Shown: positions 36,702-49,890 of the stretch, piece by piece
How positions within the stretch are numbered: the stretch's first letter is position 1
Layout: the number at the start of each line of letters is the position of its first letter
Source: an uncultured Erwinia sp.
GTDB lineage: Bacteria > Pseudomonadota > Gammaproteobacteria > Enterobacterales > Enterobacteriaceae
Direction: 5' to 3'
Length of the DNA stretch: 64,000 nt
Assembly: GCA_945290265.1 (NCBI GenBank)
Contig: CALYQW010000006.1
Span: forward strand, 100,524-164,523
Notes under the pieces: model-generated
Database searches by the model: none
The model's input: the letters and a program-made list of their open reading frames with translations, nothing else
Told to the model about the DNA's origin: nothing
Position numbers and translations under genes: made by a program

Positions 36702-37187
36702 TTACTCAATATCCAGCGCATTCTCAGACAAAATTATCCCGGTATTATCGGCATAAAGATGGTCGCCTGAGAAAAAGGTTACGCCGCCAAAATTCACCCG
36801 TACATCGCTGTCACCGGTCCCTTCGGCGGGCGCGCCGACAGGAATTGCCGCCATCGCCTGAATGCCGATATCCAGCTCTTCAAGCTCGTCAACCTGACGC
36901 ACTGAACCATAAACCACAATGCCTTCCCAGCGATTATCCACCGCCAGTTTTGCCAGTTCAGCATCAATCAGCGCCCGGCGAACGGAGCCGCCGCCGTCGA
37001 TTAACAGGATACGGCCGGAGCCATCTTCTGACAGCAGATCATACAGCAGTCCATTGTCCTCGAAACATTTTACCGTGGTGATTTGCCCACCAAAGGAGCT
37101 GCGCCCGCCAAAATTAGAGAAAAGCGGTTCGACGACATTCACTTCTTCCTGGTAAATGTCGCACAGTGCTGAGGTATCATATTTCAT
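36702..37187 (-). CDS. rraA: Regulator of ribonuclease E activity A
   Basis: RraA binds RNase E and inhibits its action on many RNAs; it was first named MenG by mistake. The 161-aa product has the same length as E. coli and the ring-forming blocks [50 protein letters not shown]-like and [20 protein letters not shown]. In E. coli menA lies between rraA and hslU on the same strand; here the gap is only 156 bases, so menA is absent at this place. Confidence 0.97.
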   Translation of the reverse strand: MKYDTSALCDIYQEEVNVVEPLFSNFGGRSSFGGQITTVKCFEDNGLLYDLLSEDGSGRILLIDGGGSVRRALIDAELAKLAVDNRWEGIVVYGSVRQVDELEELDIGIQAMAAIPVGAPAEGTGDSDVRVNFGGVTFFSGDHLYADNTGIILSENALDIE

Positions 37188-37301
37188 ATCGGTTTCATCT
37201 GTTTGCCACAGGGATTAGCAGTATATCGCTTAATGGCGCTGGTTGGCAAAATCATCAATGGTTAATTTTTAGACGCAAACGGTTTCGCCGTAGCGCATAA
37301 C

Positions 37302-37325
37302 AAAAAAAGGAGGCCGAAGCCTCCT
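37302..37325 (-). terminator. Rho-independent terminator of hslVU
   Basis: On the minus strand AGGAGGCTTCGGCCTCCT is followed by seven Ts. It lies 19 bases after the hslU stop. Confidence 0.9.
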
Positions 37326-37343
37326 GCAGATAGCTGATAAACC

Positions 37344-38675
37344 TCAAAGAATAAAGCGGCTGAGGTCTTCGTCGGCCACCAGTTCATCCAGATGTTTGCT
37401 AACGTAGTCCGCATCAATGATTATCGACTTGCCGCTGAGATCGCTGGCGTCGTATGAGATCTCTTCCATCAGGCGTTCCAGCACGGTGTGCAGACGGCGG
37501 GCACCGATGTTTTCGGCAGTTTCATTCACCTGCCACGCGGCAGCGGCAATTTTGCTGATGCCGTCATCGGTAAAGTGGATATCCACGCCTTCAGTACCCA
37601 TCAGCGCTTTGTACTGCACCGTGATGGATGCGCTTGGCTCCGTCAGAATGCGCTCGAAGTCTTCCGTAGTCAGCGCCTGCAGTTCAACGCGAATAGGCAG
37701 TCGCCCCTGCAGTTCCGGGATAAGATCGGACGGACTGGCCACCTGGAAGGCACCGGAGGCGATAAACAGAATATGGTCGGTCTTTACCATGCCGTGCTTG
37801 GTGGAAACGGTGCAACCTTCTACCAGTGGCAGCAGATCGCGCTGAACGCCTTCGCGTGACACATCCGGGCCGGACGATTCGCCGCGCTTACAGACTTTAT
37901 CAATCTCATCAATAAACACGATGCCGTGCTGCTCAACCGCGTTAATCGCTTCCTGCTTCAGATCTTCCTGATTGACCAGTTTGGCGGCTTCTTCTTCCAC
38001 CAGCTGCTTCATGGCGTCTTTGATTTTCAGTTTGCGCGGGCTCTGTTTCTGACTACCCAGGTTCTGAAACATTGACTGCAACTGGTTGGTCATTTCTTCC
38101 ATGCCAGGCGGTGACATAATTTCTACCCCTACCGGGGCCGCGGCCAGGCTTATCTCAATTTCTTTATCGTCCAGCTGCCCTTCACGCAGTTTTTTACGGA
38201 ATGACTGGCGGGCTGCAGAAGGTTCGGCGTTTTCTTCGTTCTGACCCCAGTTATTTTTTGCCGGTGGGATCAGTACATCCAGAATACGCTCCTCGGCCAT
38301 TTCTTCAGCGCGATAACGGTTTTTTTCAATCGCCAGTGAACGCACCATTTTAATTGCTGAGTCGGTCAGATCGCGGATGATGGAATCCACTTCTTTACCA
38401 ACATAGCCAACTTCAGTGAATTTCGTGGCTTCAACCTTGATAAAAGGGGCGTTGGCCAGTTTAGCCAGACGACGGGCAATTTCGGTTTTACCCACCCCGG
38501 TCGGGCCAATCATCAGAATGTTTTTAGGCGTAACTTCATGACGCAGCTCTTCATCCAGCTGCATTCTGCGCCACCGGTTACGCAGGGCAATCGCCACGGC
38601 GCGCTTGGCGTTGTCCTGGCCGATAATAAATTTATTGAGTTCGCTGACAATCTCGCGCGGAGTCATTTCGGACAT
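37344..38675 (-). CDS. hslU: ATP-dependent protease ATPase subunit HslU
   Basis: HslU (ClpY) is the AAA+ unfoldase ring that feeds substrates to HslV. The 443-aa product equals E. coli. It has the Walker A loop [11 protein letters not shown] (about 56-65), the pore motif [11 protein letters not shown], an I-domain (about 110-240), Walker [11 protein letters not shown], the sensor [12 protein letters not shown], and the C-terminal DLSRFIL that docks on HslV. It lies 11 bases after hslV and is followed by a strong terminator. Heat-shock control is known in E. coli but no sigma-32 promoter was read. Confidence 0.98.
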   Translation of the reverse strand: MSEMTPREIVSELNKFIIGQDNAKRAVAIALRNRWRRMQLDEELRHEVTPKNILMIGPTGVGKTEIARRLAKLANAPFIKVEATKFTEVGYVGKEVDSIIRDLTDSAIKMVRSLAIEKNRYRAEEMAEERILDVLIPPAKNNWGQNEENAEPSAARQSFRKKLREGQLDDKEIEISLAAAPVGVEIMSPPGMEEMTNQLQSMFQNLGSQKQSPRKLKIKDAMKQLVEEEAAKLVNQEDLKQEAINAVEQHGIVFIDEIDKVCKRGESSGPDVSREGVQRDLLPLVEGCTVSTKHGMVKTDHILFIASGAFQVASPSDLIPELQGRLPIRVELQALTTEDFERILTEPSASITVQYKALMGTEGVDIHFTDDGISKIAAAAWQVNETAENIGARRLHTVLERLMEEISYDASDLSGKSIIIDADYVSKHLDELVADEDLSRFIL

Positions 38676-38686
38676 AAAAGGGATCC

Positions 38687-39217
38687 TTACGCTTTGGACG
38701 GTAATTCTTCGATGGTGAGGTGGTGGTTGGTATAAATACAGATATCACCGGCAATACCCAGTGCTTTTTCCACAATTTCACGCGCGCCAATATCGGTATT
38801 CTCCAGCAGAGCCCGTGCCGCAGCCTGGGCATAAGGGCCACCGGAACCAATGGCAATTAGATCGTTTTCAGGCTGAATCACGTCACCGTTACCGGTAATG
38901 ATCAGCGAGGCATTTTCGTCGGCTACCGCCAGCAGGGCTTCCAGCTTGCGCAGCATGCGATCGGTACGCCAGTCTTTCGCCAGCTCAACGGCGGCTTTGA
39001 CCAGATGCCCCTGATGCATTTCCAGTTTTCTTTCGAAAAGTTCAAACAAGGTGAAGGCATCGGCCGTGCCGCCAGCGAAGCCGGCAATGACTTTGTCATT
39101 GTAGAGACGACGCACTTTTTTAACGTTGCCTTTCATTACGGTATTGCCGAGGGTAGCCTGGCCATCACCGCCAATTACTACCTGGCCGTTGCGTCGTACG
39201 CTTACTATTGTTGTCAC
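38687..39217 (-). CDS. hslV: ATP-dependent protease proteolytic subunit HslV
   Basis: HslV (ClpQ) is a proteasome-like threonine protease. The 176-aa product starts with GTG and reads (M)[19 protein letters not shown], so Thr2 becomes the catalytic N-terminus after Met removal, matching E. coli, whose hslV also starts with GTG. AAGGGG is about eight bases upstream. [20 protein letters not shown] and [18 protein letters not shown] are typical. A longer ATG frame from 39286 would bury the catalytic Thr and is rejected. It is the first gene of hslVU. Confidence 0.97.
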   Translation of the reverse strand: MTTIVSVRRNGQVVIGGDGQATLGNTVMKGNVKKVRRLYNDKVIAGFAGGTADAFTLFELFERKLEMHQGHLVKAAVELAKDWRTDRMLRKLEALLAVADENASLIITGNGDVIQPENDLIAIGSGGPYAQAAARALLENTDIGAREIVEKALGIAGDICIYTNHHLTIEELPSKA

Positions 39218-39308
39218 GGGCGGACCCCTTGTTGCAGTAGAAAGGAGGTCCCCACAACGCAGGTTGTGGGGCTCTGTTGCAAACAATATGGGGGAGTTAT
39301 AGCGGGTT

Positions 39309-40190
39309 TCAACCCCCGCTTGCGACTGGAATACAATTTGAATGTCCCGCGGCGCGTAAACGTTTCAGGTTGCTGTCAGCACTGTTGCGGTTGTTGAACG
39401 GGCCGATAATCACGCGATTCCAGCCGTCGCCAGCGGTGATCCGGCTTTCAAAGCCTTCAAATGCCAGCTGGGCGCGCACTGATTCAGCCTGATCGGTGTT
39501 TTTAAATGAACCACACTGCACCATCCAGCGCGACGAGGCCGCTTTTTCAACTGGCTTCTCTTTCGGTTTATTCTCATTAGCAGCCTGATGCTCCGGCAGA
39601 CGGGTAACCGGTGCGCTATGCGCCTGAACGGCAGGTTGCTGCTGCGTGCGCACCGGCTGAGATGCCGCCGGTTGCTGAACCGGTAAACGCGATTGCTGCT
39701 GCTGGCGCTGGATAGTTTGCTGGCGCTGAATGGTTTGCTGACGCTGCGCCGGGGTTTGTTCATTCCACGGCACTTCGTTGAGCTGGGTTGGTTGCTGGCG
39801 CATATCAGCCTGCATCTGCTCCAGTAACTGACGCTGTTCGTCCGTTAGCTGCGTCTGGGAGTGCATCTCCCCACCGGATGACGGTTCGGTTGGGGCAGGC
39901 GTGGTCACCGGCTGGCGGTTTTCCAGTTCTTTAATATAGCGCCAGCGTTCTTCCGGCTTCGGTGGCAGGCCATTACCCACCGCCTTATGATCTGGAATAT
40001 CAGACACTTCTTCTTTTTTATGATGGGCAATAAACCACAGGCCGCCAACAAAGGTTACGAGAACCGCTACAGCCAGTACGATCAGGATTTTTGATCCGCC
40101 CGAACCACCGCTACGTTTTTTCTTGCGGCTGTTGGTCTTACGACGCGTGTTTGTGGAACGTCCACGACCTACATAATCTTTTTGAGCCAC
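39309..40190 (-). CDS. ftsN: Essential cell division protein FtsN
   Basis: FtsN triggers septal peptidoglycan synthesis. The 293-aa product has a basic cytoplasmic tail ([16 protein letters not shown]), one membrane helix (about 35-55), the periplasmic essential region [18 protein letters not shown], a Gln-rich linker with repeated QRQQTI units, and a C-terminal SPOR domain ([29 protein letters not shown]) that binds denuded glycan. A GTG start (VAQKDYV) is chosen as in E. coli; upstream ATG frames do not fit. It is shorter than E. coli (319) in the linker. Confidence 0.96.
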   Translation of the reverse strand: MAQKDYVGRGRSTNTRRKTNSRKKKRSGGSGGSKILIVLAVAVLVTFVGGLWFIAHHKKEEVSDIPDHKAVGNGLPPKPEERWRYIKELENRQPVTTPAPTEPSSGGEMHSQTQLTDEQRQLLEQMQADMRQQPTQLNEVPWNEQTPAQRQQTIQRQQTIQRQQQQSRLPVQQPAASQPVRTQQQPAVQAHSAPVTRLPEHQAANENKPKEKPVEKAASSRWMVQCGSFKNTDQAESVRAQLAFEGFESRITAGDGWNRVIIGPFNNRNSADSNLKRLRAAGHSNCIPVASGG

Positions 40191-40355
40191 TATCGTTCCG
40201 CTAATAATCGATCTGTGAAAGAAAATACTGGGCAAATTTATCAGGTGCAGCCCATCCTGTCAGGCTTGTGCAATCCGATAACCTGCTTATGATTTGCCAT
40301 GTTACTTAAGGGATGGAACTTTGACCAGAGACTCTCTGTGACAATCTGCGGCTGT

Positions 40356-41402
40356 TCAGCACAACGGCTGATTGCCGGTAGCCGGTAGCCTCTTCTGTGG
40401 ACGCAGCGTCGTACTGCCACGAATTTTTAACTCAAAGTCCACCAGATGTGAACCCTGAGAGGGGCTTTTCCCGGTCACACGGTTTAGTAAGAGTAGCACC
40501 GCTTCGCGTCCCATGGTTAATCGTGGCTGGGACACGGTGGTCAAAGGGGGATCGCTATAACGCGCCATTTCAATATCACCAAAACCCACCACGGATAAAT
40601 CCCGGGGGACGTGCAGCCCCATTTTTTTTGCCTGGCGGATAACACCCAGCGCGAGAATATCACTGTGACAGAATACCGCGTTGGGAGGATAAGGCAGCGA
40701 CATGAGCTGCTGTAACGCCCTTGAACCTGCGGTTACAGAAATCTCACCCGCTACAATATAGCGTGGTTCTACACAGATTCCATCTCGTTGTAGTGCCTGA
40801 ATATACCCCTGTAGCCGATACTGGCACTGGCGCAGTGCCTGTGGACCACTGATACAGGCGATACGCCGGTGTCCGGTTTGTTGCAAATAGCGTACGGTCT
40901 GAAAGGCGGCGGTCATATTATCAATATGCAGCGTGGGGAGATCCCATTCAGACGCCGTTTCACTGATTAGCACTATCGGCGGTAACGGCAGCTGCTCATA
41001 AAGTCGCTTAATCAGCGGATGTCGGGAGCCCGACAACAACAAGCCGTCGAACTGTCCGTTTCGCAGCAGTGTCAGTAGTCGCTTATGATGCTGGTCGTGA
41101 CCACTGGTCACCATCAGCAGATAGCCGCGCGCGGCTGCTGCTGCCTCCGCGCCGCAAATAATCTCGTTAAAAAACGCATCGCCATGCTCCGGGGTTATCA
41201 TCAGCAGCTGACGGCAGCGGCGGTGTCGGATATGGCGGGTGATAGTCTGCGGAATATAACCAACGGTCATCATCGCCCGCTCAACCCGGTCGCGCGTAGC
41301 CTCAGCCACTTTCTCTGGGTGTGTCAGGGCGCGCGAGACGGTGGCAGTAGAAACGCCGGCATTTTTCGCCACCTGCTGCATGGTGATATCCTGATTTTGC
41401 AT
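40356..41402 (-). CDS. cytR: LacI-family regulator CytR
   Basis: CytR represses nucleoside uptake and catabolism genes together with CRP and is relieved by cytidine. The 348-aa product has the DNA-binding start MQQVAKNAGVSTATVSRALTHPEKV and the periplasmic-binding-like effector part with TLHIDNMTAAFQTVRYL, ISGPQALRQCQYRLQGYIQALQ (key part CQYRLQGY-QALQ), AVFCHSDILALG and DPPLTTVSQPR. It is divergent in sequence from E. coli but syntenic between ftsN and priA, which supports the name. The ATG at 41402 has GGGAG ten bases upstream; GTG at 41408 is too close to it. Confidence 0.88.
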   Translation of the reverse strand: MQNQDITMQQVAKNAGVSTATVSRALTHPEKVAEATRDRVERAMMTVGYIPQTITRHIRHRRCRQLLMITPEHGDAFFNEIICGAEAAAAARGYLLMVTSGHDQHHKRLLTLLRNGQFDGLLLSGSRHPLIKRLYEQLPLPPIVLISETASEWDLPTLHIDNMTAAFQTVRYLQQTGHRRIACISGPQALRQCQYRLQGYIQALQRDGICVEPRYIVAGEISVTAGSRALQQLMSLPYPPNAVFCHSDILALGVIRQAKKMGLHVPRDLSVVGFGDIEMARYSDPPLTTVSQPRLTMGREAVLLLLNRVTGKSPSQGSHLVDFELKIRGSTTLRPQKRLPATGNQPLC

Positions 41403-41589
41403 TGGCACGTCACTCCCTGTACTGGCCGCGGGGATAGCAGTTATCCTGGCTGGCGTTAACGGTTTGCCTGCTGGCTGTTAGATGGCATTGTTAGCAGACA
41501 ATGGATGGCAGGGATAATCAATTTGCCTGAAATGGCGCAGGAATGTAGAAATTGTCGTGATGCTTCGCAGAGCTCTGATGCAAAAGGGA

Positions 41590-43815
<2,226 letters not shown>

Positions 43816-43852
43816 TTAGTGTACAGGATGCTGCATCAGTATGCTGATCCGT

Positions 43853-43881
43853 TTGCAGCGGGCGGGCGGGTTCTGTATAAT
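43853..43881 (+). promoter_or_regulatory. Probable sigma-70 promoter of rpmE
   Basis: TTGCAG (43853-43858), a 17-base spacer and a perfect TATAAT (43876-43881), followed by a GC-rich start region. It lies 163 bases before rpmE. Confidence 0.7.
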
Positions 43882-44043
43882 TCGCCGCCGTTGATGCAGT
43901 ATTTTGTATCACGCTATTGTTTATCACAGAACGCGCCGGCTTTCGAGTCGCGGCAGCGTTACTGAATCATTAATTTTCGCGTGGTGCCGGCGCAGGAATC
44001 TTCCTGGCGCGGGAGAGCGACGCGGCCTTCACTGAGGTTTCCC

Positions 44044-44256
44044 ATGAAAAAAGGTATTCACCCGAATTACGCAGAAGTTACGGCAAAATGTTCCTGCGGT
44101 AACGAAATCAAAACCCGTTCAACAGCGGGTCAAGACCTGAACCTGGACGTTTGTGGTAAATGCCACCCGTTCTACACCGGTAAGCAGCGTGATGTTGCCA
44201 GCGGTGGTCGTGTGGATCGCTTCAACAAGCGTTTCAGCATCCCAGGCAGCAAATAA
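44044..44256 (+). CDS. rpmE: 50S ribosomal protein L31
   Basis: This is the 70-aa zinc form of L31, which bridges the ribosomal subunits. Cys16 and Cys18 (AKCSCGN) and CGKC at 37-40 make the zinc site; [11 protein letters not shown] is the usual C-terminus. The start at 44044 (MKKGIHPNY) follows GAGGTTTCCC; a longer frame from 43981 is rejected. It has its own promoter and terminator. The zinc-free paralogue YkgM is not in this window. Confidence 0.98.
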   Translation: MKKGIHPNYAEVTAKCSCGNEIKTRSTAGQDLNLDVCGKCHPFYTGKQRDVASGGRVDRFNKRFSIPGSK

Positions 44257-44293
44257 GTTTGCCACGCAGAAACGGTCAACGTTTCGGATGCAG

Positions 44294-44321
44294 AAAAACC
44301 CGGCTCAGGCCGGGTTTTTTT
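44294..44321 (+). terminator. Rho-independent terminator of rpmE
   Basis: AAAAACCCGGC and GCCGGGTTTTT (11 bp) around TCAG. The A/T flanks could also end metJ transcription on the other strand. Confidence 0.92.
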
Positions 44322-44347
44322 ATGTCTGTCGTTTATGCCTGCCGGGA

Positions 44348-44665
44348 TCAATATTCCCAGGTTTCGGGATCGACGCCCATCTCACGCATAATGGCTTTGG
44401 CGGCTTCGGGAATTTCGTCGCTACGCTCTTTACGCAGATCCACATCATCCGGCAGCGGCTGGCCGGTGAAAGCATGCAGAAACGCCTCGCACAGTAGTTC
44501 GCTGTTAGTGGCGTGGCGTAAGTTATTCACCTGACGACGGGTGCGCTCATCCGTCAGAATTTTTAATACTTTTAGCGGAATGGATACCGTAATTTTTTTA
44601 ACCTGCTCGCTCTTTTTGCCGTGTTCAGCATAAGGGCTGATATATTCGCCGTTCCATTCAGCCAT
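44348..44665 (-). CDS. metJ: Methionine repressor MetJ
   Basis: MetJ is a ribbon-helix-helix repressor that, with S-adenosylmethionine, binds tandem 8-bp met boxes. The 105-aa product has the DNA-contacting beta strand KKITVSIPL, helix [20 protein letters not shown] (key part [10 protein letters not shown]) and the C-terminal [12 protein letters not shown]. It is divergent from metB; the 240 bases between carry four met boxes that should control both. Confidence 0.98.
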   Translation of the reverse strand: MAEWNGEYISPYAEHGKKSEQVKKITVSIPLKVLKILTDERTRRQVNNLRHATNSELLCEAFLHAFTGQPLPDDVDLRKERSDEIPEAAKAIMREMGVDPETWEY

Positions 44666-44816
44666 GGGTTACCCTATCTGTGATCAAGTAGAACTACTAA
44701 AATTTCGCTAATTATGCCCGAACCGGGCGAATTTCACACCGGGAAGACACAACTTTCTCTGGGGGATTACCTTATAATATTAGCGATTAATACCACATTG
44801 CTCAATCTGTACGCAA

Positions 44817-44848
44817 AGACATTTAGATGTCCAGATGTATTGACGTCT
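44817..44848. promoter_or_regulatory. MetJ operator: four tandem met boxes before metB
   Basis: Four contiguous 8-mers AGACATTT, AGATGTCC, AGATGTAT and TGACGTCT match the AGACGTCT met box at 5-7 positions each. They lie in the metJ-metBL divergent region. Confidence 0.88.
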
Positions 44849-44906
44849 ATTATGGTGCTGTTTACTCTGTAGCACCTAATCCTTTTCCTGCAGGAACTTT
44901 TGCACC

Positions 44907-46067
44907 ATGACGCGTAAAACGGCAACCATCGCAGTGCGCAGCGGTCTGAATAACGATGAACAGTATGGCTGCGTTGTTCCCCCGATCCACCTTTCCAGTA
45001 CCTATAACTTTACCGACTTCAACCAGCCGCGTGAGCATGATTATTCACGGCGGGGCAACCCAACGCGTGACGTAGTACAGCGGGCGCTGGCGGAGCTGGA
45101 AGGGGGGGCCGGGGCGGTAATGACCAATACCGGTATGTCGGCAATCCACCTGGTCTGTACGCTGTTTCTGCAGCCCGGCGACCTGCTGGTGGCACCTCAT
45201 GACTGTTATGGCGGCAGCTACCGCCTTTTTGACAGTATCAGTAAGCGCGGATTCTGGCGGGTGAAATTTGTTGATCAGAGTGATGAAGCGGCGCTGACCG
45301 CAGTGCTGGCAGAGAAGCCGAAGCTGGTACTGATAGAAACGCCCAGCAATCCGCTATTGCGGGTGGTGGATATTGCTGCCATCTGCCAGGCCGCCGCTGC
45401 GGCGGGTGCCATCAGCGTGGTGGATAACACTTTCCTCAGCCCGGCATTACAGAACCCACTGGCGTTGGGATCCGACCTGGTGATCCACTCCTGTACCAAA
45501 TATCTGAACGGTCACTCTGATGTGGTGGCCGGTGCGGTGATTGCTAAAAATCCGCAGCATGTGACCGATCTGGCGTGGTGGGCGAACAATATCGGCGTTA
45601 CCGGATCGGCCTTTGACAGCTATCTGCTGCTGCGTGGTTTGCGGACCCTGGCACCGCGTATGGCGGCTGCGCAGCGTAATGCGCTGGCGTTAGTGGCATA
45701 TCTCCAGCAGCAACCGCTGGTGAAAAAGTTGTATCATCCTTCTCTGCCGGAAAATACAGGGCATGATATCGCTAAGCGTCAGCAGAAGGGCTTTGGCGCA
45801 ATGCTCAGCTTCGAGCTGGATGGCGATGAAGCCACCCTGCGGCGTTTCCTGCGTGCGCTTACGTTGTTCACCCTGGCGGAATCGCTGGGGGGAGTGGAAA
45901 GTCTGATTTCTCATACCGCCACCATGACCCATGCCGGCATGTCAGCTCAGGCGCGGGCGGAGGCAGGTATTTCTGAAACGCTGCTGCGCGTTTCGACAGG
46001 GATTGAAGATCATGAAGATTTAATCGCCGATCTGGATAATGCGTTCCGGGTTGCGGCCAAGAGGTAA
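44907..46067 (+). CDS. metB: Cystathionine gamma-synthase
   Basis: MetB joins O-succinylhomoserine and cysteine to cystathionine, using PLP. The 386-aa product equals E. coli. It has YGCVVPPIHLSSTYNF, YSRRGNPTRDV, MTNTGMSAIHLV for cofactor binding, the Schiff-base Lys in HSCTKYLNGHSDV, and the substrate-binding ESLGGVESLISHTATMTH (key part SLGGVESL). It forms an operon with metL, with two bases between the genes, under the four met boxes. Confidence 0.98.
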   Translation: MTRKTATIAVRSGLNNDEQYGCVVPPIHLSSTYNFTDFNQPREHDYSRRGNPTRDVVQRALAELEGGAGAVMTNTGMSAIHLVCTLFLQPGDLLVAPHDCYGGSYRLFDSISKRGFWRVKFVDQSDEAALTAVLAEKPKLVLIETPSNPLLRVVDIAAICQAAAAAGAISVVDNTFLSPALQNPLALGSDLVIHSCTKYLNGHSDVVAGAVIAKNPQHVTDLAWWANNIGVTGSAFDSYLLLRGLRTLAPRMAAAQRNALALVAYLQQQPLVKKLYHPSLPENTGHDIAKRQQKGFGAMLSFELDGDEATLRRFLRALTLFTLAESLGGVESLISHTATMTHAGMSAQARAEAGISETLLRVSTGIEDHEDLIADLDNAFRVAAKR

Positions 46068-46069
46068 GT

Positions 46070-48505
46070 ATGAGTTATTCGGCGGTATCGCACGCTGGCA
46101 GTTCACGTCAGTTACATAAATTTGGTGGCAGTAGTCTGGCAGATGCCCGCTGTTTTCGGCGCGTTGCCGGCATTATGGCCGAATACAGCCGGCCAGGCGA
46201 CCTGATGGTAGTCTCGGCCGCCGGCAGCACCACTAACCAGCTGATCAGCTGGCTGAAGCTCAGTCAGAGCGATCGGCTGTCAGCCCATCAGGTACAACAG
46301 ACTCTGCGCCGTTACCAGAGTGAACTGATTGCCAGCCTGTTACCGGAAGCGGTGGCGCAGGAGCTGATCGCGGAATTTATTCAGGATCTGGAAAAACTGG
46401 CCGCGCTGCTGGACAGTGGCATCAGCGATGCGGTGTATGCCGAAGTGGTAGGGCACGGTGAAATCTGGTCAGCGCGCCTGATGTCGGCGCTACTGTCCTT
46501 AAATGATCTCGCCGCCTGCTGGCTGGATGCCCGTGAGTTTCTGCGCGCAGAGCGCGCAGCGCAGCCTCAGGTGGATGAAAGCAAGTCGCTGCCGCTGCTA
46601 CAGCAGTCATTGGCGCAGCGGGTTGGGCAGCGCCTGGTGGTCACCGGCTTTATTTCGCGTAATGACGCCGGAGAAACGGTACTGCTGGGCCGTAACGGTA
46701 GCGACTATTCTGCGACGCAGATTGGGGCGCTGGCCGGGGTGTCGCATGTCACTATCTGGAGTGATGTCGCCGGGGTTTACAGTGCCGATCCGCGCAAGGT
46801 ACCGGATGCCTGTCTGCTGCCGCTGTTACGGCTGGATGAAGCCAGTGAGCTGGCGCGTCTGGCAGCACCGGTGCTGCACAGCCGTACCCTGCAGCCGGTA
46901 TCGGCCAGTGACATCGACCTGCAGCTGCGATGTAGCTATCAGCCGGAGCAGGGCTCAACCCGTATTGAGCGGGTGCTGGCGTCCGGCACCGGCGCGCGTA
47001 TTGTCACCAGCCATGATGATGTCTGCCTGATTGAATTCCAGCTGCCGCCGCACCAGGATTTTGCCTCACTACAGAAAGACGTTGAGCTACTGCTGAAACG
47101 GACTCAGCTGCGTCCGCTGGCCACCGGGGTACATACCGATCGCAATCTGCTGCAGTTGTGTTACACCTCGGAGGTGGTCAGCAGTGCGCTGGCGCTGTTA
47201 CAGGACGCTGCCTTGCCGGGACGTTTACAGCTGCGCGAAGGCATGGCGATGGTGGCGATGGTCGGTGCCGGGGTGTGCAGCAATCCGCTGCACAGCCACC
47301 GTTTCTGGCAGCAGATGAAGGATCAACCGGTAGAGTTTATCTGTCAGTCGCAGGAGGGCATCAGCCTGGTGGCCGTGCTGCGGGTGGGGCCAACGGAAAG
47401 CCTGATCCGTGGTCTGCATCAGTCGTTGTTCCGTGCGGAAAAACAGGTTGGCCTGGTGCTGTTTGGCAAGGGTAATATCGGTTCTCGCTGGTTGGAGCTG
47501 TTCTCACGTGAGCAGGAAACCCTGTCAGCCCGCACCGGATTTGAATTTGTGCTGGCGGGGGTGGTAGACAGTCAGCGCAGTCTGCTGAGCTATGAGGGTC
47601 TGGATGCCAGCAGGGCGCTGGCATTTTTTGCCGACGAAGCCACAGAGCAGGATGAAGAAGCGCTGTTTCTCTGGATGCGGGCGCATCCCTTCGACGATCT
47701 GGTGGTGCTGGATGTGACCGCCAGCGAGCAGCTGGCCGCGCTGTATCTGGACTTCGCCAGCCACGGTTTCCATGTGATCGGTGCCAATAAAGTGGCGGGT
47801 GCGGCCAGTGGCAACAGCTACCGCCAGATGCGCGATGCCTTTGCCAAAACCGGTCGCCACTGGCTGTATAACGCCACGGTGGGAGCCGGTCTGCCGGTTA
47901 ACTATACGGTGCGCGATCTGCGGGAGAGCGGCGACAGTATTCTGTCGATTAGCGGGATTTTCTCCGGCACCCTCTCCTGGCTGTTTCTGCAGTTTGACGG
48001 CACGGTGCCGTTCAGTGAGCTGCTGGAGCAGGCGTGGCAGCAAGGGCTGACGGAGCCTGATCCGCGCGTCGATCTCTCCGGTCAGGACGTAATGCGCAAG
48101 CTGGTGATCCTGGCGCGTGAGGCGGGTTACGATATTGAACCGGATCAGGTGCGGGTTGAATCGCTGGTCAGTGCCGAAGGGCGCAGTGGCTCCATCGATC
48201 ATTTTTTTGAAAATGCCCAGGCGCTGAATCAACAGATGTTGCAACGTTATGAAGCTGCGCAGGAGCTGGGGCTGGTGCTGCGTTATGTAGCGCGCTTTGA
48301 TGCCAGCGGTAAAGCACGGGTTGGCGTGGAAGCGGTGCGCGACGATCATCCGTTAGCCGCGCTGCTGCCGTGTGATAACGTGTTTGCCATTGAAAGCCGC
48401 TGGTACCGGGACAATCCGCTGGTGATCCGAGGCCCGGGTGCCGGACGGGATGTCACCGCCGGGGCGATCCAGTCGGACTTGAATCGTCTGGCACAGCTGC
48501 TGTAA
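46070..48505 (+). CDS. metL: Bifunctional aspartokinase II / homoserine dehydrogenase II
   Basis: MetL catalyses the first and third steps of the homoserine branch. The 811-aa product has an N-terminal aspartokinase (LHKFGGSSLADARC, VTGFISRNDAGETVLLGRNGSDYS, key part GRNGSDYSAT), a central degenerate ACT region, and a C-terminal NADP homoserine dehydrogenase (LVLFGKGNIGSRWLELF, NATVGAGLPVNYTVRDL, GIFSGTLSWLF, GLTEPDPRVDLSGQDVMRKL). MetL is repressed by methionine through MetJ rather than feedback-inhibited, as known for the family. It follows metB by two bases and has a terminator. Confidence 0.98.
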   Translation: MSYSAVSHAGSSRQLHKFGGSSLADARCFRRVAGIMAEYSRPGDLMVVSAAGSTTNQLISWLKLSQSDRLSAHQVQQTLRRYQSELIASLLPEAVAQELIAEFIQDLEKLAALLDSGISDAVYAEVVGHGEIWSARLMSALLSLNDLAACWLDAREFLRAERAAQPQVDESKSLPLLQQSLAQRVGQRLVVTGFISRNDAGETVLLGRNGSDYSATQIGALAGVSHVTIWSDVAGVYSADPRKVPDACLLPLLRLDEASELARLAAPVLHSRTLQPVSASDIDLQLRCSYQPEQGSTRIERVLASGTGARIVTSHDDVCLIEFQLPPHQDFASLQKDVELLLKRTQLRPLATGVHTDRNLLQLCYTSEVVSSALALLQDAALPGRLQLREGMAMVAMVGAGVCSNPLHSHRFWQQMKDQPVEFICQSQEGISLVAVLRVGPTESLIRGLHQSLFRAEKQVGLVLFGKGNIGSRWLELFSREQETLSARTGFEFVLAGVVDSQRSLLSYEGLDASRALAFFADEATEQDEEALFLWMRAHPFDDLVVLDVTASEQLAALYLDFASHGFHVIGANKVAGAASGNSYRQMRDAFAKTGRHWLYNATVGAGLPVNYTVRDLRESGDSILSISGIFSGTLSWLFLQFDGTVPFSELLEQAWQQGLTEPDPRVDLSGQDVMRKLVILAREAGYDIEPDQVRVESLVSAEGRSGSIDHFFENAQALNQQMLQRYEAAQELGLVLRYVARFDASGKARVGVEAVRDDHPLAALLPCDNVFAIESRWYRDNPLVIRGPGAGRDVTAGAIQSDLNRLAQLL

Positions 48506-48519
48506 ATTTCATTATCCAG

Positions 48520-48549
48520 CGGGGCAGCGTCTGCGCAGCCCCGATTTTT
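48520..48549 (+). terminator. Rho-independent terminator of metBL
   Basis: CGGGGC and GCCCCG arms with an inner GCG/CGC pairing, then a run of Ts. Confidence 0.85.
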
Positions 48550-48698
48550 CTTCGGTCATTTTCCTGCCTGCCTGTCACGCCAGTTAACTGTTTTTTAAAT
48601 TTTTTTTTTGTTCATGAATCTCTCTCACCTGCTGTTGAAAATTTGTCACGCCACTGGCAGCCAATAACTGTTGACTGAATAACCGCTTTATTGCAATT

Positions 48699-48730
48699 TG
48701 AATGTCTGGACGTCTAAATGGATAGACGTG
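48699..48730 (+). promoter_or_regulatory. MetJ operator: four tandem met boxes before metF
   Basis: Contiguous 8-mers TGAATGTC, TGGACGTC, TAAATGGA and TAGACGTG resemble the AGACGTCT met box; the second and fourth are strongest and the third is weak. They lie 50-80 bases before metF. Confidence 0.82.
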
Positions 48731-48770
48731 TAATAATTGCGAACGGTCCCGGCAGCGATCGATGAGGTAA

Positions 48771-49682
<912 letters not shown>

Positions 49683-49708
49683 GGCAGCGTAATAGTGGTA
49701 ATTTCCAG

Positions 49709-49732
49709 ACCCGCAAACTATGCGGGTTTTTT
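49709..49732 (+). terminator. Rho-independent terminator of metF
   Basis: ACCCGCA and TGCGGGT arms around AACTA, followed by five Ts. Confidence 0.9.
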
Positions 49733-49776
49733 CGTTAAAATGGGATTTACCTGACAGATCCTCAATACAGGTAGGA

Positions 49777-49890
49777 CCTCTGGCAGGTAACCGCAAAGGC
49801 ATATTCAATTATTGTGCGGGCAAACTGGCGTATCACGTTTGAATTCAAAACGGCAATGCATACATACTGAACTTAGAGGATTATCCCTAA
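49777..49890 (+). pseudogene. higB: higB toxin remnant (RelE/HigB family), frameshifted
   Basis: Three short pieces of a HigB C-terminus are readable in alternating frames: LAGNRKGI, then YSIIVRANWRITFEFK in the next frame, then NGNAYILNLEDYP back in the first. A single lost A in an A run explains the last shift. The N-terminal half of the toxin is missing; the metF terminator lies just upstream. The remnant's TAA overlaps the ATG of the antitoxin gene (TAATG), the normal higBA coupling. No active mRNA interferase is expected. Confidence 0.8.

Noticed and set aside
47525-48349. Long minus-strand open frame (274 codons) inside metL
   Set aside because: It lies entirely opposite the homoserine dehydrogenase domain of metL and has no family resemblance.
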